NCBI GenBank assembly: GCA_037447655.1
Contig: JBBHKE010001339.1
Location: 252,669-316,668, forward strand
Length of the DNA: 64,000 nt
Source of the DNA: Zygnema cylindricum
Taxonomy: Eukaryota > Streptophyta > Zygnematophyceae > Zygnematales > Zygnemataceae
Reading direction: 5' to 3'
Part shown: piece after piece, positions 43,069-53,689 of the stretch
How the letters are laid out: every line of letters starts with the position of its first letter
How positions within the stretch are numbered: the first letter of the stretch is position 1
Translations under genes and position numbers: made by a program
Notes under the pieces: model-generated
What the model saw: the letters and a program-made list of their open reading frames with translations, nothing else
What the model was told of the DNA's origin: nothing
Databases searched by the model: none

Positions 43069-44133
43069 TGTAGAAATTGATGGTCCATTTTTAAGTATTT
43101 TCTAAGATTTAATAGAAATACAGAAAGAAGCCAGGGCAGTCTATCTCTAACTTCTCTCTCCAACTCCCACACTTGTCGCAGTCACTGCGAAGTTCGAGAG
43201 GAAGCTAGAGCCATGGCTACCTAGGCTATCCAAAAGTTTACGGGAAATGGATTAGTTGATTTGTTGAATGGTAGTTTATTTACTAAAAGGAATAGTGATG
43301 CAACCAGGATTTTATCCTGGTACCTGCCGGACGCCAGGCAGCCGGTAGAGGGTAGCCGTATCCGTTAGGTCTAGAGCTAATGATACATTCTATAGGGTTT
43401 GATATTTATTTAAACAATACCACGTAGGTTATTTCATTTAATCGCATCTGCTTACGAAATATATAAAGTCAGTTATGTAGAAGTGCGGATTATAGTATAG
43501 CTAAGAAACAAGTACCGCGCATTTGTTTTTTAAACGAAACAAATACCGCGCAAGTATTTATGACGGCTCTGATTGAAATCTGCATTCAATTGGACGGCCG
43601 CGAAGAAAGCTGAGATCGCGGAAGATAATCTTGGCGGTTTGTGGTCATTGCCACATCGGATGACACGTGGCAACATTGCGTTGGATCGCGGCATCTCACG
43701 GAGTTACGGGACTTAATCTGAATATGACATGTGTCGTCTTTTAGGACATGTCGTACAATATCCGTACAAAAAGTGAATCGACAGCTGTACTTTTGTGTAC
43801 GAAAGTGTAATATGATTGGCTCCGTATGTCAGTAGATAGAGTCTGTGAGAGAGATAGGACTTAGAAAAAATGGTAGATAGGCCCTCTCTCCTAGAGAGCT
43901 TCTATACAAAAGGTCAACTTTGACCCTCCATAACTTACTGCTCAGGGGAGCAAATTCAGAGACTCTTTTTGCTATCGACTCAGGGGAGTTTTGCCTTCAC
44001 GAGGTGAAGGTGGTCAGAGTTTTTGTCTGCCAGGGTTGCAGTTAATCTTGCTGAAACACAAAGGGGTCAGGTTATCTTAGAGGTTTCTTAGAAGCTGTTC
44101 ATTTTGAAGACTTATGGAGGTCTCAGAGTTTCA
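43069..44133 (+). repeat. CoB-2 3' LTR
   Basis: A 1,065-bp partner of 30386-31451, ending GAGTTTCA, with ACACGTGG at about 43663-43670. It is followed by TACGG, the changed copy of the TACAG target. Confidence 0.92.
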
Positions 44134-44515
44134 TACGGCCGGCGTGTTCTTTTAAAACATTTTGAATATTAATCATCGGATCGCTTTGCGATCCGCCGTC
44201 TATTTCTTAGCGCATTCCGCCCCACTCAATTAGTCCATTAATTTTACTGGTACATTTAATTTTCCCAAATGTCGTACGCCTCATATCGTATTATTAAGGC
44301 TATATTAAAACGGGTGTGTGCTAATTTAAGTCTTTAAAGCAACATTCCCCCAAAGACTTGATTTCGTTCATCCATGAGTCAACCCTTTTTGTATTTCACT
44401 ACAGTTTATAAATAGCCGTACGCTTTCACAAATATCAAAATCGATACTTGCCATTGTAGTGAATAAGTACGCATGAAACACAATGTACAGAAACTAAACA
44501 TCAAAAATACCAACA
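44134..44515 (-). repeat. CoE 3' LTR, outer part
   Basis: The remainder of the CoE LTR displaced by CoB-2. On the minus strand it begins TGTTGGTATTTTTGATG at 44515, next to the short purine tract TTCAAAGGAG (44516-44525). It holds no open frame. Confidence 0.75.
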
Positions 44516-44585
44516 CTCCTTTGAATATTTAGTTGTGTGCACCTGGAATAGAATAAGCAGCGTGTCAAGTGTCATATGTCACCAC

Positions 44586-44812
44586 TGCTTTTCGTGCGCT
44601 GTTATGTTGCGTCGTTGCTTCGCGATGCGAACTTCTTTCGATGAATGGCCACTTCTTTTGCTGCGCTGCTATGTTGCGTCGCTGCTTCGCGACGCGAATC
44701 TCTTCCGATGATTCACCAGTGCTTTCGTTGGGTTGCTACGCTGCGTCGCCTCTTCGTGACGTGAACTGCTTACGATGATTCACCACTACTTTTGCTGCGT
44801 TCTGCCATGTCT
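44586..44812. repeat. 67-bp minisatellite in CoE, 3.4 copies
   Basis: Direct repeats with exact 67-bp period start at 44586, 44653, 44720 and 44787 (last copy partial). The core is GCTGCTATGTTGCGTCGCTG and TTCGCGACGCGAA, followed by GATGATTCACCA. The small plus-strand frame across it (44569-44778) is a by-product. Confidence 0.88.
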
Positions 44813-44937
44813 TTTAAAATTTTCCTCCCTGAGGAAGCCATTGCTTCCGCCACCTCCTTCGTCTTCAAATATACATAAATAAAAAAAATTGTTTCTTTTC
44901 AACTAACTCAACAAGGAAGATTTCCAAATTTAAAATC

Positions 44938-45951
44938 CTACCAAAAATATCGAATGTCAAAAGTAACTATCTTTATAACACATGCTTGTAATATAAGTTT
45001 TTTCAAAATTAAGATTTCTATAAATTCACGTTCTCCCAAAATGTCCTCCAAAAAATCATTTCTCCGCTCTCTTCTCTTGACCACTTTCTGAGCATGTTTT
45101 CTTCTGCTCTTGATCATCTGAATAATGCATCTTCTCTTTGTTTTCTTCATGATCTTTTGTCTTTTCTGAAATTTTATGTTTTTGTCACAATTTTCTACTC
45201 GTTTAATGTCAAAAATTCTAATTTTTTGTTTTACCTTTATGTTTTTCTCCATAGATTTGCTACTCCCATCAACTTCATTCATCTGAGAAATTTTAATTTT
45301 GATTCTTCTTCTTTTCAGCTGCATTCTTTTCTTCCTATTTTCCTTTCCTATATTTCTAACTTTTGCATTTCTATTACATTTTTCACTCCGACGAACTTCC
45401 TTTCTCACTCCAATTTTCTGAATAGTTTTTCTTATTTCTTCTCTTAGTTCACCAATTTCCACATCCACCTTATTTCTAGTTTTTGCTTCGAAGTGTCCAT
45501 CTCTTCCTTCACGTGCTCTTACTTCAATTAACAAACTCTTAAGTAAGGAATTTTCACTCACCGATTTATCATCTGATAAGGTCACAAAAATTGTGTCCTT
45601 CTCTCTTTCGTCCTTCACAACACTATCTTTGATGACATAACTCCTTCCACATGTTTCCACATTATACACCTCATTCCTAATTCCAATTTTCTTCATATCT
45701 TCGCCCGGTCCTTCTCTAAAAACTGGGTTTATTTTATTATTCTTTATGTTTAAGTATTTCTCGGCTTCCACTTCCAAGTGACCTTCACTTCCTCCATTTT
45801 TCGTTACTTCAATAACCTCTTCCTCTTGTAACTCTTTCTTACTCACCAATCTGTTATCGGGAAAAGGGACAGACACCAAATCCTCGGTCACCTCCTTCTT
45901 CACTCCACTTTTGGTGACAAAATATTTTTCCTTTCCTTCTTCTTTTACCAT
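44938..45951 (-). CDS. CoE Lys/Glu-rich ORF (337 aa, unknown)
   Basis: An uninterrupted 337-codon ORF in the position where copia elements carry pol, downstream of CoE gag. It is highly charged: acidic/basic in the first two-thirds, then strongly basic (KRRRIKIKISQ, KKTKRRCIIQMIKSRRKH). It contains two diverged repeats, roughly residues 24-113 and 138-222, both reading V(S/T)...D-N/D-R/K-L/S-V-S, then IEV, G-H-L/F-E and KIG-(I/V)-R-N/K-E-V ending E-x-C-x-R. I see no protease, integrase or RT motif. It could be a non-autonomous element's accessory protein, or degenerate pol that drifted to purine-rich codons. No product is known. Confidence 0.5.
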   Translation of the reverse strand: MVKEEGKEKYFVTKSGVKKEVTEDLVSVPFPDNRLVSKKELQEEEVIEVTKNGGSEGHLEVEAEKYLNIKNNKINPVFREGPGEDMKKIGIRNEVYNVETCGRSYVIKDSVVKDEREKDTIFVTLSDDKSVSENSLLKSLLIEVRAREGRDGHFEAKTRNKVDVEIGELREEIRKTIQKIGVRKEVRRSEKCNRNAKVRNIGKENRKKRMQLKRRRIKIKISQMNEVDGSSKSMEKNIKVKQKIRIFDIKRVENCDKNIKFQKRQKIMKKTKRRCIIQMIKSRRKHAQKVVKRRERRNDFLEDILGEREFIEILILKKLILQACVIKIVTFDIRYFW

Positions 45952-45954
45952 ATT

Positions 45955-46880
45955 CTAAAAAACACAGATGGTCGATAAGTAAACAAATTTGTTGGCGGAA
46001 AGTTTGTACTTTTTGTCAACACTCAGACATATCATAGAATCCATTAACACCTTTGGTTGTCTTTGTGTAGTAGGATGGACTCGGTTGTTGTCCCATCCAT
46101 CTCTGAAATTTCCTGTAACACATGCACTTTTATATGATGGACATACCCTGTAACACATGCACTTTTATATGATGGACATACCGTGAAAGTATGTCCTAAA
46201 GCATTACAATAAAAACAATTCTTAGATCCATTTTCGGACCCACTATTACATCTAGTTTTCTGAAACTAAGAATTAGATACCTTCATGTTCGTCTCAGTTG
46301 ATAAAATCTCTTTACTAGCTTCTTCATCTAAAACAAATCTTCTTGCTAGAGTTAAGTTCCAATCCTTTTTATCAATTAAAGTCAATCTGTCTAACGCACT
46401 CTTATATTCTTTAGGTAGGCTTCTCATTAAAAAGAGAGCTCGTTGAGCATCTATAAGGTTTCCTCCTGCCAAATCATTTTCTGCAAATAATACTTCTAGA
46501 TCAATACAGTGTTTCTCCATACTACCTCCTACATACTTGTTTTCAACTATTTTGGTAACACTACTAAGCTAATGATATACTCAAGTTTTTGCATATGTAC
46601 ATTCTAAGCACTTCCATAATTCAGCTGCCTTTTTAAAACTTATGTATGACATTACCAGTTCATCAGTCAAGGAGTTCTTGATAACCCTTAGACACTCATG
46701 GTTCTTCTTTTTCCATCCATTTGATGTTTCGGCCAAAGTGCCATCCACCACATCCATTAACTCCATCATCTCGAAGTAGCTCTCCAACATACACCTCTAG
46801 TAATGATATTTAGATCCATCAAATATGGGTAGCCATGATTGTGGGCCCATAACCTGTTGTCCATAGCCTATTTCATCCAT
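45955..46880 (-). pseudogene. gag: CoE gag
   Basis: The start ATG at 46878-46880 is inside the 5' LTR (CCATGG context), giving MDEIGYGQQVMGP, which runs through the PBS into WLPIFDGSKYHY. The next Trp is TAG. Then MLESYFEMMELMDVV, NGWKKKNHECLRVI and LVMSYISFKKAAELW match CoC gag. After stops near 46560, 46266-46520 continues (RALFLMRSLPKEYKSALDRL). The zinc knuckle near 46190-46230 reads CFYCNALGHTFTVC and is followed by a 35-bp tandem duplication (46112-46146 and 46147-46181) that breaks the frame. Confidence 0.85.
46840..46854 (-). promoter_or_regulatory. CoE primer-binding site (half-tRNA-iMet, one mismatch)
   Basis: Minus-strand GGTTATGGGCCCACA touches the LTR end TGTTGTCC at 46855. Only the last base differs from the consensus. 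Confidence 0.8.
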
Positions 46881-47584
46881 GGACTACTCTCGGAAGCACC
46901 ACAGACTACCCTCAAACAGCTGTGTTCCAGACATTACAGATTGCTCCACAATGAACAAAATCCTCTCAAACTGCACCAATATTTAGTATGCTATAGACAC
47001 TGTAAACTCCCAAAGTTATAGCCAAATCCACCGAGCAATCTGGAAGATATAAGCTTCAGAGTTTCCCAAAAATAGCTGAAAGCTTTACAAACTAACCATT
47101 TTGACTTCTCACACAATCTTACACAGAAAACAGAATAGAATGAAACTTCGCACACATACAAATTCTATATCATATAATAATTTCACAAAGTATCATATGA
47201 ATAAACCAAAGAGAGTGATCACACCAACAGTTCAAAGATGCAGAAAACAACTTGCTATAGCTTTGATAAAAGTGACTATGATAATAAGAATAAACTAAGT
47301 CCTACAATTTACACACTTAGACTCACTACTGATTGTACGGAAACATACCAGCCATACACTAACTACCAGCTACCTCTATTAATGTTTGTATACCAAAATA
47401 CTTTTAAATATGCCAAGATGAGGAAATCTACACTAATAACTAATACACATAAAGATAAACCATTGTTCTTTCAAATATTTACGAGTACACGCAATCTAAC
47501 AAAATCGTATGCTGAGTCACTCAATGAAACGATGTCATGTCATCCAAATCAATTGTACCGTAATCGCGTCCTTTGAAGTAAATC
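46855..47584 (-). repeat. CoE 5' LTR, truncated
   Basis: Homologous to 29590-30310. Homology ends at about 47584 (after TTTGAAGTAAATC), about 450 bp short of a full LTR, where CoD sequence begins. The outer end is lost, so no target duplication can be read. Confidence 0.82.
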
Positions 47585-49161
47585 AAACATATCACTCAAA
47601 CATATCAAAGCTATCACTCTTATAAACCTAACAAAGTTTTCAAAAATATGGGAAACACTATTTCAGATTTATAAGAGTGTGACTATACAGAGTTAGCAGT
47701 TAGAAAACAGGAAATAGAGGCCTATGCTTATAAATGGGATAGCATGGTAGAGTTTTGCAATGATATTGTTGCGTAATATGTTGAGCTTACTAGTGCACGA
47801 TGTGTAGAATCTGAGGTTAGAAAAATTAACGCACTAATCGTGAAACTCCCAAATTAGTACGAAAACATCATAAACCATATGCAAGAAATGGACTACTCAT
47901 GGACTTGGAGCACTACCATGGGGATGATTCTTGTGAGGGAAAGCACTTTGGAGCTTTGTAGGGGAAGTGACAGAGTGAATGCACTGACTGTCAATGTGAT
48001 TTGTGTTGCACTGAATGTACTGCTTTGGTGGTGACTGGCGGAAGCGTGATGAGAGGAATGATCGTGAGTGGCGGAAGCGTGATGAGAGGAATGATGGTGA
48101 CTGGCGGAAGCGTGATGAGAGAAAGAAAGAGAAGGATAAGCCTTATCGAAATTTTGGTGAAAAGAGAGGAAGAGGAAAAGAAAGGGGAGTTTCGAAAGGA
48201 GGGGTTTGCTTATTTTGTAGGGAACCGGGTCACTATATGGCGAAATGTCCTTGTTTGGAAGAAATTAGAAGTTGGAATGTGAACGAGGAGGAAAAAAGGG
48301 GAAGAAATCAAACAGGATGAAAAAATTTTGGAGCTTCTCTACATCGGAACTATGGGGAAGAGAGAAAAACACATAGAAATTCCACGAAAGCAACAGTGTG
48401 TTTTTGGAGGTAAAAGGGAGGTAAAGAGAAAAGAGGTACTTAAGAAAGGTAAAAATAATGAGGATATTTTTATAGATATTTTGGTGACAGAAAACTGGTC
48501 AAAAGAGGAGACTTCAACGGATTCTATGGAAAGGGGAGAAGTAAATCTAAAGGGGCTCAAAAGGATAGGGAAGAAGAGGAATATTTAACGAAAGGTTTAG
48601 GGGAGAAGAAATATTTGTTGGGAATCAAAACAGAAAGTGATAGTGGAAAGAATTCCATGGGAGAGTGTGAGGGAAGTTCAAAAAATGAGGTAATTATCAT
48701 GTACAAATATATGAGTACGGAAGATGTAGATTTTATGAGGAACTTAGTGGGGACTCGTGATTTAAAGATAAATTTGGGGGGTAATGGATTTGACATCCCT
48801 AATGGGAGTGATACCATTTATGAAGGTATGCTTGTAAAAGGGTTAGCATTTGGGTATGTGTTGTAGGTTAGGGATGGGGCTGGCTGTTTGAAATGCAAGT
48901 GGGAATATGGATTTTGCTCGAATGAAAAAGGAATGAGGTGGATAAAATCTTTCCTCCAAAAGCCTAGATCTATGAAAAATGTCATGCAAAATAAAATGTG
49001 TGATGCAATTATTATTTCGGTTCATCTAATATGTTGTTTCCAATACGGGGGTATTCACTTTAAGTTTTATGAGGGGAAAAGAAAAAGGAAAAGGAAAAAA
49101 AAAATTGTGTTTTGTTATAAAGTGTGAGTTGAAAGAAAAGTAAACTAGAAAATAAGGGGAG
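47585..49161 (+). pseudogene. CoD internal region: truncated gag and collapsed pol relic
   Basis: Copia-type gag, 5'-truncated, reads KLPN-YENIINHMQEMDYSWTWSTTMGMILVRES near 47845-47950. A Gly/Lys-rich stretch with a short tandem repeat (GGSVMRGM) leads to a zinc knuckle CLFCREPGHYMAKC (about 48213-48254). The next parts keep scraps of pol in order: IEIPRKQQCVFGG (pre-protease), then YLLGIKTES (RT), LVGTRDLKINLGGNGFDI and GYVL (RNase H start), MRWIKSFLQKPRSMKNV and MCDA (CDNQA region), and HFKFYEGKRKRKRKK. Most of pol is deleted and the remainder has become Lys/Glu-rich. It is probably a non-autonomous derivative. The PPT AAATAAGGGGAG precedes the LTR. Confidence 0.72.
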
Positions 49162-50459
49162 TGTTATGATGTGTGTTTTTTCTAGGTCTTTATTTGTCTA
49201 TGTTAAAAAGAAGAAATTAATATTCACTTCTTAATTTAGACTCTAAAGTGAAGAGAGACAAAGAGAGTCACCATTGCTGCTGCCATAGTGATAAAGAAAC
49301 AAGCAGACAGATTGATAGATTACCAAAAGTTGCCCTAATCAAGATTTGAAATTAGGTCTATGGAATACTTTGTAGATGTACGCTTTAACCATTAAGGCTT
49401 AAACGAAATGATACACGTTTGTGGTTCGGCAATTAATTAAAGTGTCACTTAAACGTCACTTTCACTTAAACTGACCAAAATTGACGAAACGGCATCTATA
49501 GTCAATTGGTGCTCGCAGACGCGAATCTAACCGTGCAAAATACATGATCGGAGGGACAACGTCGCCCCCGCCAAACCTGAATGAATCTTTGGCGGCTTTC
49601 AGACATAGCAGCGTGCTGTGCCACATGGCGCCACATCATTGGACGGCGGAAAAGATGGGAGGAGTAACGATGGCTCCAAAGTTGACAAGTGTCAACCAGA
49701 AGGCTATTTTGTACAATGGCCGTTCAAGAGGTACAATCAGCCACTGTACCTTCTTGTACTATACACTCTTTTGATTGGCCGAGGGTAGAGTAGTAGGTAG
49801 TTGTGAGTAGGAGTTATGGGACTTAGCGTGTTTGAGGCTATGCCACATGGCGCCACATCATTGGACGGCGGAAAAGATGGGAGGAGTAACGATGGCTCCA
49901 AAGTTGACAAGTGTAAACCAGAAGGCTATTTTGTACAATGGCCGTTCAAGAAGTACAATCAGCCACTGTACCTTCTTGTACTATACACTCTTTTGATTGG
50001 CCGAGGGTAGAGTAGTAGGTAGTTGTGAGTAGGAGTTATGGGACTTAGCGTGTTTGAGGCGCCTCCCCCCAGGTGACCGTTTGTATTTATAAGCCATCTT
50101 TGGCCAGCCATAACTAACTGCTCAAAGGGAGAAAATTCAGTGATTCTTTTTGCTGCGCACTCAAAGGATTCCAGACTACACAAGGGTGTAATCGGTCAAA
50201 GCTTTTACTTACTAGGGTGGTGGCATTTCTAAGTGAAAGTCAAAGTGTGGAATGTTGTCCAAAACACATGTTCAAGCTTTGCATTCTGTGGTGAAACTGA
50301 GCACACAGAAAGTCTTCTTTCACAAGGGTGAGTCTGTATACGAGTTGTGACTGTCAAGGTGACAGTCATTTGGGTTTGTATAAACTTCGAGTCGGCACTA
50401 TCAAGATAAGCTTCTTTAGGTCTGCAATTTCTGTGGGGAAATAGAACCCATAGAATTTT
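49162..50459 (+). repeat. CoD 3' LTR
   Basis: TGTTATGATGTGTG...CATAGAATTTT, homologous to the solo LTR at 24669-25907. A 222-bp tandem duplication enlarges it: 49617-49838 and 49839-50060 are nearly identical and each carries the GTAC block and ATTGG box. The terminal start codon (ATGGAGCCC in the solo copy) has become ATAGAACCC here. The right end merges into GyM-2 gag at about 50460. Confidence 0.87.
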
Positions 50460-52740
50460 ACCCTCCTCACCGACGTTCTCCTTCTTCCAGCTCAAAAGCT
50501 CCACCTTCCACGAGATTTGGATGAAATGCCCGAGGGAATACACCGTATCCCCAGCAAGGTCCTTCATCTTCTCCTTCTTCTTCGTCCTCCCGTGGTACTC
50601 TACCAAATCTACAAATTCAACCCGGTCAACAAGTCATAGGACGCGGACCCCCTCCGCACCCAGGAGGCCAAGGGACATACCCGGCGGAACACCCTTCCTC
50701 CAACCATATTTTTAGGGGCAAGCACTTCTTCAGTGGGAAAGGGATCCACACCTCTTAGAGCAGCCTCTTCTACCAGAGGAGACGACGGCTCCGGTTTCGA
50801 AAACAAGGACCTAGGATTTATCTCACCCGCTTAATTTATTAGTCCTACCAGGTTGTCCTCTCTATAGTTTACCAATCTTGCCGAGGAAGAAAAAGAAATG
50901 AGGGACATAAGGGTCTTTACGGGATATAGCTTAGGGATCGCTCTCTCTGATTTTGAACCGCTGTGGAAATCTTTCACCCAATCCAAAATCAATAAATATA
51001 GGGGTGGAGCCATTTCGATTACTTCGAGACCACTGTTTTCCCAATGATGGTCAACTACCTTTTTGGATGTGCTTTGGCAGACTACAAGGAGGGACAACCA
51101 ATCTTGATAGCTCCTAGCATCAAGATTTCGGACCTAGCTCTCGATGCGGCGATTTTACAAGCAGAAGCCGACTTGGCTGCAGCGGCGGCAACACGAATAA
51201 CGACCACTTTTACAAACGATATGAAGCTGCAGGCACAAGGAAGATCCTATATCAACCAACTGCAAGCTATTTAGGTAGCGCCGGGTGCGACTCAAATTGT
51301 CACAAAACCTAACCCTTGTACAACTCTTCAGAAGATATAGAGGCTCCTGTACACCGAAAGAAATGAGTCTGCCATTAAAGAATTCACGGAATTTTGGTGC
51401 TTGAAGAATGAAACCCCACAGACTCTCTTCAATCTACTCTCCATCCTTTGTCACAAAAAAACCAAATTGTCCACTATTTACCTCCCAGCTATGGCCACTA
51501 TATATTTCATAGCCGTCTGTAATTCGTTCGGGCCAATAAGGCAAACTGCTTAGACAATTGGATTGTCAGACAGGCAATTTAGGTCATTAATCCCTCTGCC
51601 AACGACATTTCTCTGGTGGCTATGAAGTTGTACGACCACTTCGTCCACAGTGAGGCAAGGGAGAAAGTTGTAACCGACAAGGCATGGGTGAACTTTACAG
51701 GATTTGCCGAGGAGACCTCCTTGAATGAGGAGGAACAAGCTGCACTTCAAGCTTTGTCAAATCTTAAAGGGAATCACGTGGCTGACAGTGGGTCAGAACC
51801 AGCAATGGGGTAGATGACCGAGTTTTCCTTTATAATTGTCTCAATTGCCAACAAACAGGTCATGGGTGGAAGTAGTGCCATAGAAAATTGAAATCAGAAC
51901 TTGCTCTAAAATAGAAAGAATGGGAGAAGGAACGTAGTGAGAGGACTCAGAAGAAAAAAGAACAAATCAAAGGGGAAAGGGGGGGGAGAGAAAACCCCTG
52001 TGACCAAAGATAACTATCATCTTGCTCCTCGGGGCGAAACAACTAAAATATCTCAATCTCAAGTGCGGCATGTAAAACTTCCCAAGTTTGATGATTCCAA
52101 AATAACTAATGAGATCAGAAGTAAATATACCACTGAAGGCTTAAAATATAAAGCTTTTAATTTTATTGGGCATAAAGAAGGCCAATGTTTTCGCAAAAAT
52201 GGGGTCCCTAAAGAGATGATGTAGTATGCTTTGTTCACTAGTGGAGGGGAAACCGCAGTGAATCGGCTCCCCCACTTACTCCTCTACCCATGGGGGCGTT
52301 GCACCATGGAGGAACCGAAACGAGCCCCATTAGCTCTTGCCACACTGACCCCAAAAAATATTATTCAACAACAAAGCCAGCAATTGTGCGATGGAGGTGG
52401 AATTGGCCGCCCTGCGTCCAAGATCCTCTTCTCGGACCCCTGCTCTGGCGGCAATTCAGAAATTCCTTGGGCACTGATTCTAAAGAGTGATGTTGGCCTC
52501 AGCATCAAGCCATCTCAACCTCCTCGACCCCTTAAAAAGAAACTGCCTCCGATTTTTGAACATTTTCAAGCGGACAAACAGAAACAATTGGAAAAAGCAG
52601 CCCTTGATAAGCAAAGTGATCAAGAATGGTTTGAGAAATACCTGGCAAAACATCCGGATGATAACCCTCCTAGTAACCCTTTGACTGCAGATTTTGATGT
52701 CGCAGGTGATGAAACCGACAAGGAGACGCCCGAGTCCTAA
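50460..52740 (+). pseudogene. gag: GyM-2 gag
   Basis: Full-length counterpart of GyM-1 gag, broken by many stops. Matching blocks: LPPTIFLGASTSS, IRVFTGYSLGIALSDFEPLWKSFTQ, IKISDLALDAAILQAEADLAAAAAT. Then a part missing from GyM-1 follows (51440-51865), including the first zinc knuckle C-L-N-C-QQTGHGWK-stop-C at 51837-51878. After it, KLPKFDDSKITNEIRSKYT and a degraded second knuckle (GHKEGQCF). The C-terminal part, 52231-52740, has PPIFEHFQADKQKQLE and DQEWFEKYLAKHP. The upstream end and the 5' LTR are missing because CoD abuts it. Confidence 0.78.
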
Positions 52741-53513
52741 CCCCTTTCCTCAAAACCGCTTGTCATGCTGGTAAGGCACCTCATAGCTTACGCCCTCACC
52801 CACGTGAAGACTTTAGCCTCTTCTCATAATCTGCCCAAAGAAGTTCTCATTCAAGCATTAGGAGAGGAAATCCATTTGGGGAGGGAAAAAGTGGCTTTGG
52901 GAAATCAGCCAAAAGTCGTCTTTTTGTCCTCATAACCCAAAACCCTTATAGTGGATAGGGATTACAAGGCAATATCCGTGGCTCTCATCTTGAACCGGAC
53001 CGGCAATTTTAAGCTTAACGCCTACGGAGGATATCATGATTCAGTGGTCGATACCGAGGCGCTCCCAAATTAAATCACCACCTCTGATTTAAAACACATG
53101 GCGCAAGAGCTCCGGCCGGAAATCTGTCCAAACGACATCTGCCTGAGTACAATCAACAGTGCAAGTCAGCCAGTCCATGGAATTATCAAGGCCATAAAGA
53201 ATGAATTTTTGGATGACGCGGGGCAACGAATCTGGATTCAGCTTCCTTTCTTAGTGGTAGAAGGTAAGGAGTTTGAAATTCTGCTGGGGATGGCAACGTG
53301 GACCAGGTTGAATATGGGATTGAGTGTGTGGAAGGAGCAGTTCATTGTCAAGGACCGCGTAGATCGCGAAGGGACCAAAGTGGTGGTTCTCTTAGATTTA
53401 TGGAATCGGGGAAAGACAAATGCTCCTGTGTCTGGCTATTACCTTGTATATGCGACATCCACTCCCATAGAACTTTTTGACAGCTCAACCGATATAGCCG
53501 AAGAGATCTAGCA
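52741..53513 (+). pseudogene. pol: GyM-2 aspartic protease domain
   Basis: Homologous to GyM-1 16501-17272. LILNRTGNFKLNAYGGY leads to the loop VVDTEALPN (Asp-Thr-Glu codons at 53050-53058), followed by a TAA. The open part 53098-53511 has TINSASQPVHGIIKA, a strand IQLPFLVVEGKEFEI and the closing LLGMATWTRLN, then WNRGKTNAPVSGYYLVY. The DTE triad replaces DTG as in GyM-1. Confidence 0.7.
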
Positions 53514-53689
53514 ATTCCCTATTTCCAAGCGGTGGGAAAAGGAATACAATAACAGATTATTACAGATGGCAAAACTTTGGCGGGGATTGGATCAAAATTT
53601 CTTAGCTTTATTACTAAAAGAAACAATTTCTAACCCTCGGTCTGAGGTTTCAATGACCATATTCGAAAATGAGAAATTCAACCGACATT

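Larger units (their letters stand above)
30386..44133 (+). mobile_element. CoB-2: Ty1/copia retrotransposon nested in CoE, interrupted by ChV
   Basis: Plus-strand relative of CoB-1. LTRs are at 30386-31451 and 43069-44133 (1,066 and 1,065 bp). The flanking 5-mers are TACAG (30381-30385) and TACGG (44134-44138), a target duplication with one change. Without ChV (34643-41928) the element is about 6.5 kb. LTR divergence is several percent by eye. Confidence 0.93.
29590..47584 (-). mobile_element. CoE: non-autonomous copia-type element, interrupted by CoB-2
   Basis: Minus-strand element. The 3' LTR is 29590-30385 plus 44134-44515, the internal region is 44516-46854, and the 5' LTR is 46855-47584, truncated where it meets CoD. 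The internal region holds gag and one Lys/Arg/Glu-rich ORF but no recognisable protease, integrase, RT or RNase H, so it would depend on a helper copia. The PBS and LTR-borne gag start are of the same kind as in the autonomous families. Confidence 0.8.

Noticed and set aside
44586-44812. CRISPR-like array
   Set aside because: The 67-bp period has no separate spacers; whole units repeat. The context is a eukaryotic retroelement.
48001-48320. Gly/Arg-rich open frames at the CoD repeat as a separate gene
   Set aside because: They are the tandemly repeated linker just before the CoD zinc knuckle and belong to gag.
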